5,104 nucleotides of DNA. Origin: Sulfurimonas sp. GTDB taxonomy: Bacteria; Campylobacterota; Campylobacteria; Campylobacterales; Sulfurimonadaceae. The position numbers were made by a program, and so were the translations under genes. Of this stretch, positions 1-5,015 are shown piece by piece. The DNA is taken from contig JAGGWE010000222.1 in assembly GCA_021157665.1 (NCBI GenBank), positions 1 to 5,104 of the forward strand, given 5' to 3'. Numbering within the stretch: the first letter of the stretch is position 1; every line of letters starts with the position of its first letter. The notes under the pieces were generated by a model that saw only the letters and a list, made by a program, of their open reading frames with translations, searched no databases and was not told where the DNA came from.

Positions 1-962
1 AGTGCTATATAAACGGTTTGAGTACATCTCTACCTCCTGAGGTTCAACGACAGATGATTCACTCAGTAAAAGGTATGGAAAATGCAAAGATTGTTCGTTA
101 TGGTTATGCGATAGAGTACGATTTTGTTGATCCTCGTGAACTTAAACACTCACTAGAAACTAAAAAAATTAAAGGTTTATATTTAGCTGGTCAGATAAAT
201 GGAACAACAGGTTATGAAGAAGCAGCAGCACAAGGTCTAATGGCTGGTATAAATGCAACACTAAGTTTACAAAACAAAGAACCATTGATTTTACGAAGAG
301 ATGAAGCTTATATTGGTGTTTTGATTGATGACTTAGTTACTAAAGGTACAAAAGAACCTTATAGAATGTTTACAAGTAGGGCAGAGTACAGACTTTTACT
401 TCGTGAAGAATCAGCAGATACAAGATTAAGTAAATATGGGCATGAACTGGGATTGATAAGTGATAAGCTTTATGAAAGTGTTAAGTTAAAAGATAAGCAG
501 ATAAAAGAGGGTGCTTTACTTTTAGAGGAAACGAAATTTACTCCTAACAAAGAGTTTATTGCATTTTTAGATGAGATGGATGAACAAGCGATAAAAGATA
601 TTTCAACTGCTCAACAGTTAGTGGCTAGAAAATCATTTGATGTGGCGAAGATGATAAAACTTGTTCCAGAACTTGATATTTATGATGAGTATATTAAAGA
701 TGAGATTTTAGTTGAGGGTAAATATGCTCGTTATATTGATAAGCAAAGTTTAGAGATAGAGCGAATGAAAAAGTATCTTCGCATCTCTATCCCTGAAGGT
801 TTTGATTTTAAAAATGTTAGTGGATTATCTAAAGAGGTTGTTGAAAAATTAGAAACTTACAACCCTCCCACACTTCAAGCTGCTATGAATATAAGTGGAA
901 TAACTCCAGCAGCAGTAGAAATACTTCATATTTATATAAGAATAGCAAAAAAGAATAAGTAG
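1..962 (+). CDS. mnmG: MnmG (GidA), tRNA uridine-5-carboxymethylaminomethyl modification enzyme, 5' truncated
   Basis: With MnmE, this FAD- and folate-dependent enzyme adds the (carboxymethyl)aminomethyl group at C5 of the wobble uridine of certain tRNAs in the cytoplasm. The reading frame is open from base 3 (first residues CYINGLSTSLPPEVQ) to the TAG at 960-962, so about 319 codons remain of a family usually about 620-630 long. The FAD-domain signature GQINGTTGYEEAAAQG is encoded from base 189, followed by the very conserved GTKEPYRMFTSRAEYRL block (from about base 342). The C-terminal helical, MnmE/tRNA-binding domain ends in VSGLS and SGITPAAVEIL motifs typical of the family. The N-terminal nucleotide-binding GxGxxG region lies outside the window. 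The TTG at 18-20 is an internal Leu codon, not a start. Nothing suggests a pseudogene. The gene is followed after 6 nt by a hairpin repeat. Confidence 0.97.
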   Translation, partial: CYINGLSTSLPPEVQRQMIHSVKGMENAKIVRYGYAIEYDFVDPRELKHSLETKKIKGLYLAGQINGTTGYEEAAAQGLMAGINATLSLQNKEPLILRRDEAYIGVLIDDLVTKGTKEPYRMFTSRAEYRLLLREESADTRLSKYGHELGLISDKLYESVKLKDKQIKEGALLLEETKFTPNKEFIAFLDEMDEQAIKDISTAQQLVARKSFDVAKMIKLVPELDIYDEYIKDEILVEGKYARYIDKQSLEIERMKKYLRISIPEGFDFKNVSGLSKEVVEKLETYNPPTLQAAMNISGITPAAVEILHIYIRIAKKNK

Positions 963-968
963 CACCAG

Positions 969-991
969 AGCGAAGATAAATCATCGCTTCC
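969..991 (-). repeat. REP-like hairpin repeat, copy A
   Basis: Read on the minus strand, this 23-nt unit has a GGAA foot followed by an imperfect palindrome. The 5' arm is G+CGATG and the 3' arm CTTCG+C, with a T.T mismatch at unit positions 9/18, an A-T pair at 11/16 and a TTTA centre (positions 12-15). It starts 6 nt after the mnmG stop and faces copy B across a 15-nt A-rich spacer, GGAA ends inward. It differs from copy B at stem positions 5/22 and 11/16, and both differences keep the pairing. On the + strand it could act as a weak processing or attenuation hairpin after mnmG, but no T-run follows it. Confidence 0.75.
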
Positions 992-1006
992 GAGAAATTT
1001 AAAAAA

Positions 1007-1029
1007 GGAACCGATGCTTTAGCTTCGGT
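1007..1029 (+). repeat. REP-like hairpin repeat, copy B
   Basis: This is a 23-nt unit with a GGAA foot, 5' arm C+CGATG, 3' arm CTTCG+G, the same T.T mismatch at positions 9/18 and a C-G pair at 11/16. It lies inverted to copy A, 15 nt away. On the minus strand the hairpin is followed by TCC and then six T (bases 1006-1001), which looks like an intrinsic terminator for leftward transcription. No leftward gene is seen to need one, so the repeat explanation is preferred. Confidence 0.75.
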
Positions 1030-1110
1030 AAGTGAAACAGATGATAAGAATTCAAAGTGGAAAGTGCCATTTGTTAGCACTTCTAAAAGTTCAATACAGC
1101 GAGGCACTAA

Positions 1111-1917
1111 ATGACGAGTCGTAAAACATACTACTACGCCCACACGGGGCACCGTATAGGTTTAGATAGATTTAGAAGAGCATGTGCTATTTTAAATTCA
1201 CTTGGGGAAGAAGATATTACACTTTTATGCTCAGATTTTCGTATAGCTCAGATTGCAAAAGATTTTGGAGTAGAAAAAAGTGTTGGTATAGATGTCGTGA
1301 GAAATATTCCTCAAATTGCTAATCATGGAGATAAATTAATCTTTGATTCAGAGGAAGCTAATCCTAACATGCTTGAAGATATGAAACAATATTTTTCTTC
1401 GTTTATCCATATAAAAAATGATGAGGTTGCTATTGATGAACAATTTTTCGAACAAACACAAAAAACAATAGAACTAACTTACTTTTTTGGTGATGATGAT
1501 TATGAAAAAGATTTAGAGAAAAATTTAGACTTTATAAATGGATTAAATGCAGATTTACAACTAGGTTTTTATTACTTTTTAGATTATGAAGATATGTTGA
1601 AAACAAAATTTAAAAATCATCATGAATTCGAAGATTATGCTCAAACTATTAAAGCGAGTAAAGTTTTGATTACAGCTTCACCACAAGCAGTTTTAGAAAG
1701 TTTGGCATGTGGTGGTTGTCCTATTTATATTCAAAGGGAAGATTATACAACTGAGTTTCAAAAACTTTTTAAGGATTTAGATGTTCCTATAATTAAAAAT
1801 TATGATAAAAATAAACTTTTATCGGTTTTAGAAAAGATTTCATCTCACAAATACCAAAAAATAGCCCAGAATCGTAACAAAATTAGTGAATTTATAAAAG
1901 AAAACTTAAATTTATAA
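1111..1917 (+). CDS. PseG/GT-B-like glycosyltransferase-fold protein, substrate unknown
   Basis: A 268-residue soluble protein with no signal peptide or membrane segment. The N-terminal half begins with a beta strand and a GHRIGLDR motif (residues 13-20), placed like the GH..R loop of PseG and MurG-type GT-B enzymes. A second alpha/beta half begins near YFFGDDD (residues 124-130, compare FGGSD in PseG) and contains ITASPQAVLESLACGGCPIYI (about 187-207), which resembles the nucleotide-sugar-binding SxxxxxExLAxGxP segment of GT-B folds. This suggests a nucleotide-sugar hydrolase or glycosyltransferase, but the true family and substrate are not recognised. ATG 1111 is chosen because an in-frame TAA lies directly upstream (1108-1110) and GCGAGG (1099-1104) sits 6 nt before it. 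The first dozen or so codons are GC-richer than the rest. It ends 59 nt before petA, which has its own promoter-like sequence, so a functional link to the bc complex is not implied. Confidence 0.72.
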   Translation: MTSRKTYYYAHTGHRIGLDRFRRACAILNSLGEEDITLLCSDFRIAQIAKDFGVEKSVGIDVVRNIPQIANHGDKLIFDSEEANPNMLEDMKQYFSSFIHIKNDEVAIDEQFFEQTQKTIELTYFFGDDDYEKDLEKNLDFINGLNADLQLGFYYFLDYEDMLKTKFKNHHEFEDYAQTIKASKVLITASPQAVLESLACGGCPIYIQREDYTTEFQKLFKDLDVPIIKNYDKNKLLSVLEKISSHKYQKIAQNRNKISEFIKENLNL

Positions 1918-1938
1918 TTACTTAAAAGAGTTTTGGTA

Positions 1939-1944
1939 TATAAT
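1939..1944 (+). promoter_or_regulatory. Putative sigma70 -10 box for petABC
   Basis: A perfect TATAAT lies 32 nt before the petA start, preceded by TTTTGG (1931-1936). This fits the Campylobacterota pattern of a strong -10 box with a T-rich element just upstream and no clear -35 box. Transcription would begin near 1951, giving a leader of roughly 26 nt that contains the AAGGTGA ribosome binding site (1964-1970). No operator is evident. Confidence 0.6.
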
Positions 1945-1976
1945 AAGCCTTTAAAATTCACACAAGGTGAGCGAAA

Positions 1977-2507
1977 ATGAAAAATAATAGCCGTAGAGGT
2001 TTTATGGGGATGGCATTTGGTGCTGTTGCAGCGGTAGGTGCAGTAGGTTCACTAGTTGCTATGAAAAAATCTTGGGATCCACTTCCAAGTGTTAAGGCAG
2101 CTGGTTTTACAACTCTTGATATGAGTATATACCAAGAGAATGTTATGGTTACTGAAAAATGGAGAGGGAAGCCAATATTCGTTTTAAAACAATCTGCTGA
2201 AATGCTTGAAAAAGCGAAGCAAAATCCAAGAGATATTGAAAGACTTGTTGAAGTTGATGGCTCTCACTATTTGATGTGTATTGGTCTTTGTACACACTTA
2301 GGTTGTATTCCAGCTTTTAGACCAGATTCAAATGACTTTAAATGTGCTTGTCATGGTGGTGAGTTTGATGCATCTGGTATGGTTCAGTTAGTTCCACCTC
2401 CAAGAGGTTTCGATATTCCTCCATTTAGAATTGATGGAACTAAATTAGTTCTTGGTGAAGTTGGTCCAGAGTGGCAAGCTATGAAAGATACTGGCATTAC
2501 GCTATAA
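1977..2507 (+). CDS. petA: Rieske [2Fe-2S] iron-sulfur subunit of the cytochrome bc complex
   Basis: This subunit takes one electron from quinol at the Qo site of cytochrome b and passes it to cytochrome c on the periplasmic side. Its N-terminus carries a twin-arginine motif, SRRGFMG (residues 5-11), followed by a hydrophobic Ala/Gly/Val-rich segment (about 12-29) that should be the single uncleaved membrane anchor after Tat export. Cluster box 1 is CTHLGC (105-110) and box 2 is CACHGG (123-128). By family knowledge C105, H107, C123 and H126 bind the cluster, while C110 and C125 form the disulfide. The usual CPCHGS-x-Y is here CACHGG-E-F, so the potential-raising Ser and Tyr are replaced. PPPRGFDIPPF (140-150) matches the Pro-loop region. 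Length 176 is normal. ATG 1977 follows AAGGTGA with 6 nt spacing. It is the first gene of petABC, with 15 nt to petB. qcrA and fbcF are alternative names. Confidence 0.95.
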   Translation: MKNNSRRGFMGMAFGAVAAVGAVGSLVAMKKSWDPLPSVKAAGFTTLDMSIYQENVMVTEKWRGKPIFVLKQSAEMLEKAKQNPRDIERLVEVDGSHYLMCIGLCTHLGCIPAFRPDSNDFKCACHGGEFDASGMVQLVPPPRGFDIPPFRIDGTKLVLGEVGPEWQAMKDTGITL

Positions 2508-2522
2508 ATAAAGGGAGGATAA

Positions 2523-3740
2523 ATGGCACATTTTACAAAAGCAACTAGTGTTAAGGATTGGTTAGACCAACGCTTAGCAGTTACAAAATTAGAAAAAGTG
2601 ATGATGTCGGAGTATTGGATTCCGAAAAATATTAACTTTTTATGGGCAATGGGAATGGTTCTTGTAATCACTTTCGTGATGCTTGTAGTATCAGGTATAT
2701 TTTTATTAATGTACTATGTACCAACTACAGCAGAGGCGTTCAATAGTGTTAACTATACTATTATGAGAGAAGTTGATTTTGGTTGGTTATGGAGACATGT
2801 ACATGGTGTTGCGGCATCTGTTGTTTTCTTAATTATCTATATTCACATGTTTACAGGTATTTACTACGGTTCTTACAAGAAGGGTCGTGAGTTAATTTGG
2901 ATTTCTGGTATGCTTCTTTTTGTTGCATTTTCAGCAGAAGCATTCTCTGGATACATGTTACCATGGGGTCAAATGTCTTACTGGGCTGGTATGGTTATTA
3001 CTAACTTATTTGCTGGTGGTTCATTACATGCAGACGGTTTTGTTGAGTGGATTCGTGGGGATTATGTTCCTGCTCAAGCTTTCCTTGGTCGTTTCTTTAT
3101 GTTACATGTTCTTCTTATTCCATTAGCGATTATGGGTCTTATCGGTTTACACTTCGGTGCACTTCGTATTCCACATGTTAATAACCAAGATGGTGAAGAG
3201 CTTGATTTTGATGTTGAAGCTAAAAAATATTTAGATGGTGATAAAGCTGGTTCTAAAGTTATGCGTTTCGCAAATGACTTTATGTCTAAAGATATGATGG
3301 TTGTTGGTGTTTTCTTAATCTTCTTCTTCTATTTAGTATTTTATAACTATGGTTTTGCAATGGATCCAGTTAACTTTGATCCAGCTGATGGTCTTTCGAC
3401 TCCTGCCCATATTTACCCTGAGTGGTATTTCTTATGGTCTTATGAGATTCTTCGTCCGTTTAATATTGATTTAGGTCTTGTATTATTTGCATTTGCTCAG
3501 GTTATTTTTGTTCTTTTACCATTCTTAGATAGAAGTCCAAATACATGTGCTGCGAATCGTCGTGGTTTTATGTTTAAAACTTGGTTCTGGTTAATGCTTG
3601 CAAATATGATAGTTCTTACAGCTATGGGTAAATTACCTCCAGAAGGTATATTTAGTACAATCGGGCTTGTTTCAGCAATACTATTTGTTGTAATGTGGTT
3701 AGCACTACCAATCATCACATCGATGGAAAAAAAGGTATAA
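2523..3740 (+). CDS. petB: Cytochrome b, full-length (non-split), of the cytochrome bc complex
   Basis: The integral membrane core carries hemes bL and bH and both quinone sites. About eight membrane helices are visible, roughly at 40-64, 92-114, 124-148, 186-212, 258-280, 315-335, 352-370 and 377-398, so the b6-like and subunit IV-like halves are fused, as in bc1. Likely heme ligands are H94 and H108 in helix B and H195 and H210 in helix D. GYMLPWGQMSYW (143-154) and PEWY (299-302) are Qo-site signatures. The helix D ligands have 14 residues between them, the spacing usual in b6f and Firmicutes proteins, not the 13 of mitochondrial cytochrome b. A strong GGGAGG (2513-2518) lies 4 nt before the ATG. 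Arg is often CGT, and Gly and Leu often GGT and CTT, unlike the AGA-rich mnmG, consistent with high expression. SD sequence for petC overlaps its stop codon. Confidence 0.97.
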   Translation: MAHFTKATSVKDWLDQRLAVTKLEKVMMSEYWIPKNINFLWAMGMVLVITFVMLVVSGIFLLMYYVPTTAEAFNSVNYTIMREVDFGWLWRHVHGVAASVVFLIIYIHMFTGIYYGSYKKGRELIWISGMLLFVAFSAEAFSGYMLPWGQMSYWAGMVITNLFAGGSLHADGFVEWIRGDYVPAQAFLGRFFMLHVLLIPLAIMGLIGLHFGALRIPHVNNQDGEELDFDVEAKKYLDGDKAGSKVMRFANDFMSKDMMVVGVFLIFFFYLVFYNYGFAMDPVNFDPADGLSTPAHIYPEWYFLWSYEILRPFNIDLGLVLFAFAQVIFVLLPFLDRSPNTCAANRRGFMFKTWFWLMLANMIVLTAMGKLPPEGIFSTIGLVSAILFVVMWLALPIITSMEKKV

Positions 3741-3750
3741 GGATAAAGAT

Positions 3751-4695
3751 ATGAAAAATAAAGAACCATTAATATTAGCAGTTGTTGTATTTTTTACACT
3801 TGTAACTTACTACCTTGTTGAGCCTTTTGCTCATGGTGTAATGCATAAGCATGTAGAGAGTGAAGGGTTTGTGTATGCAGACTTACCTGCTATTACAAAA
3901 ACTGGTGACGCTGCAACAGGTAAAGAGTTAGTTATGAATGCTGGTTGTGCTGGTTGTCACTCAATCAAAGCAGCTGGTATGCCAGCTCCAATGGATGCAG
4001 TTATGTCTGCACAAAGTTATGGTGTTAATCCACCAGATTTAAGTAATGCTGGTGCATTATATGATGCTAAATTTTTAGCTGATTTAATTAAAAATCCTGC
4101 ACATGCACTTAATGTTGAACATAAGTTTGATGCTGAAAAAGGTCAAATGCACCCAATGGTAGCATTTTACGGAATGGGTGGAGATATAGACCAAGAGATA
4201 GCTGATATGGTAGCTTACTTACAGTCTATAGCAGTTAAACCAGAAGAAGTTACTTCTACAATGGCGTTTGAAAATGCTTGTGGTAGATGTCATGCTGTTG
4301 GTTATGAAAACTGGACTCAAATTGGTGAAAAACCTAAGTTTAAACATGAAAAAGATGGATTAGCTTTTGATATAAAAGTTATGGAATATCAAGATTCACT
4401 TAAAGCTTATATGGGTAAATTACCACCAGATTTAAGTATGTATATCCGTTCTCGTAATGAGCACTTTATCTCTACTTTAGTTGAAAATCCTCAAAACCAT
4501 CTAGCTGGTACTGCTATGCCTCGTGTTGGTGTTACAGCACACAGTATGGAAAAAGTTATTGAGTATTTAGAAGATGCTGGTGATACTAAGCGTCACGAAA
4601 GAGCAGCAATAGGTAAAAATGTAATGATTTACATCGTTATCTTCGCAATCTTTGCACTTCTATGGAAAAAACAAGTTTGGAGAGATTTACATTAA
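3751..4695 (+). CDS. petC: Membrane-anchored di-heme cytochrome c subunit of the cytochrome bc complex
   Basis: It replaces cytochrome c1: it accepts electrons from the Rieske cluster in the periplasm and passes them to soluble cytochrome c or a terminal enzyme. An N-terminal hydrophobic segment (about 6-23) acts as signal or signal anchor. Two cytochrome c domains follow, with heme motif CAGCH at 66-70 and CGRCH at 177-181. Likely distal Met ligands are M133 or M136 in the first domain and M256 (within AMPRVG) in the second. A second hydrophobic helix (about 291-305) followed by KK and R residues anchors the C-terminus with a cytoplasmic tail. Length 314 suits the Campylobacterota di-heme subunit. 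The SD AAGGA (3739-3743) overlaps the petB TAA, and the start is 7 nt further on, so translation is probably coupled. It is the last gene of the operon, followed by hairpins and a terminator. fbcC-like naming is also used. Confidence 0.94.
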   Translation: MKNKEPLILAVVVFFTLVTYYLVEPFAHGVMHKHVESEGFVYADLPAITKTGDAATGKELVMNAGCAGCHSIKAAGMPAPMDAVMSAQSYGVNPPDLSNAGALYDAKFLADLIKNPAHALNVEHKFDAEKGQMHPMVAFYGMGGDIDQEIADMVAYLQSIAVKPEEVTSTMAFENACGRCHAVGYENWTQIGEKPKFKHEKDGLAFDIKVMEYQDSLKAYMGKLPPDLSMYIRSRNEHFISTLVENPQNHLAGTAMPRVGVTAHSMEKVIEYLEDAGDTKRHERAAIGKNVMIYIVIFAIFALLWKKQVWRDLH

Positions 4696-4702
4696 TAGTC
4701 CC

Positions 4703-4724
4703 GTAAAGAGAGTAATCTCTTTAC
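4703..4724 (+). other. Post-stop hairpin after petC with GNRA-type loop
   Basis: GTAAAGAGA (4703-4711) pairs perfectly with TCTCTTTAC (4716-4724) around a GTAA loop, which matches the stable GNRA tetraloop class. It lies 7 nt after the petC stop and is followed by TTCGCT, not a T-run, so it is more likely an mRNA 3'-end stabiliser or RNase barrier than a terminator. Confidence 0.6.
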
Positions 4725-4754
4725 TTCGCTTGGACCGCTGAGGTCACTAAAGCT

Positions 4755-4783
4755 TGACTTTCTTTGAAAGTCAGATTATTTTT
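4755..4783 (+). terminator. Putative Rho-independent terminator of petABC
   Basis: TGACTTTC (4755-4762) pairs perfectly with GAAAGTCA (4766-4773) around a TTT loop. GATTATTTTT follows (4774-4783), giving the T-rich tract of an intrinsic terminator. The stem is short and only moderately GC-rich, normal for an AT-rich genome. It lies 59 nt after the petC stop with no gene between. Confidence 0.65.
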
Positions 4784-4794
4784 ACACTCTTCTA

Positions 4795-4818
4795 GTTCCA
4801 CCTCTCCCGAGGTGGAAC
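4795..4818 (+). other. Perfect 10-bp hairpin overlapping the start of the 89-bp repeat
   Basis: GTTCCACCTC (4795-4804) is the exact reverse complement of GAGGTGGAAC (4809-4818), with loop TCCC. The flank ATATATAAAA is not a T-run in either direction, so a terminator role is uncertain. Only the loop, the right arm and the last base of the left arm fall within the direct repeat. At the second repeat copy (5016-5030) the right arm is present but the left arm is absent. Confidence 0.6.
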
Positions 4819-4892
4819 ATATATAAAATCTCAAAATACTTTTAACTAACAATTAACAAATTTTTTGCTAAATATATTATTGATAATAGAGA
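4804..4892. repeat. 89-bp perfect direct repeat, copy 1
   Basis: Bases 4804-4892 are identical to 5016-5104 at every position, a 212-bp offset. The left boundary is clear (T at 4803 against A at 5015). The right boundary cannot be seen because copy 2 meets the window end. The content is CTCCCGAGGTGGAAC followed by a very AT-rich segment with a promoter-like sequence. No coding potential is evident. Confidence 0.95.
4853..4880 (+). promoter_or_regulatory. Candidate promoter in direct-repeat copy 1
   Basis: TTAACA (4853-4858) and TATTAT (4875-4880) are separated by 16 nt, with TTTTTTG (4861-4867) between them, as is common in Campylobacterota promoters. A second TTAAC at 4842-4846 lies 11 bp upstream of the TTAAC in the -35-like box, a spacing typical of OmpR/PhoB-type response regulator half-sites. 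AT-rich DNA gives such matches by chance, so confidence is low. Confidence 0.3.
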
Positions 4893-4924
4893 GATTAATC
4901 CCACGGCTGATTCATATAAAATAT

Positions 4925-4947
4925 GGATGCGATGGCTTGCCTTCGCT
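4925..4947 (+). repeat. REP-like hairpin repeat, copy C
   Basis: This 23-nt unit has foot GGAT (GGAA in the other three copies), 5' arm G+CGATG and 3' arm CTTCG+C. It has the constant T.T mismatch at 9/18, a G-C pair at 11/16 and a CTTG centre. Its core is the exact reverse complement of copy D (16 bp, 4930-4945 with 4975-4990), with the unit spacer at 4948-4972. Confidence 0.75.
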
Positions 4948-4972
4948 TTATACTTTTATTCTGTATATCTCT

Positions 4973-4995
4973 GCCGAAGGCAAGCCATCGGTTCC
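4973..4995 (-). repeat. REP-like hairpin repeat, copy D
   Basis: Read on the minus strand, it has a GGAA foot, 5' arm C+CGATG, 3' arm CTTCG+G, the T.T mismatch at 9/18, a G-C pair at 11/16 and a CTTG centre. It differs from copy C at both members of the 5/22 pair, C-G instead of G-C. With copy C it forms an inverted pair with GGAA-type ends outward, opposite to the A/B pair. Confidence 0.75.
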
Positions 4996-5015
4996 TGTAT
5001 GCCTTAAGCTAATTA

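Noticed and set aside
18..20. TTG as a start codon for the first gene
   Set aside because: The frame is open to the window edge and the upstream residues (CYING) continue the MnmG alignment, so TTG is an internal Leu codon.
1001..1029. Minus-strand intrinsic terminator (hairpin plus six T)
   Set aside because: No leftward gene needs it. The hairpin belongs to a four-copy repeat family and the T-run is only the A-rich spacer between copies A and B.
883..1152. Minus-strand open frame of 89 codons across the mnmG-1111 gene gap
   Set aside because: It overlaps the ends of both well-supported genes and the hairpin repeats, and its product is low-complexity Leu/Phe/Ser sequence with no recognisable domain.
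2384..2671. Minus-strand open frame of 95 codons over petA/petB
   Set aside because: It lies opposite the strongly conserved end of the Rieske gene and start of cytochrome b; it has no family signature and is a shadow of those genes.
2920..3126. Plus-strand 68-codon frame inside petB
   Set aside because: It is out of frame within the conserved GYMLPWGQ to helix D region of cytochrome b and owes its hydrophobicity to that gene.
3497..3769. Minus-strand open frame of 90 codons over petB/petC
   Set aside because: It is antisense to conserved cytochrome b helices and the petC start, with no motif of its own.
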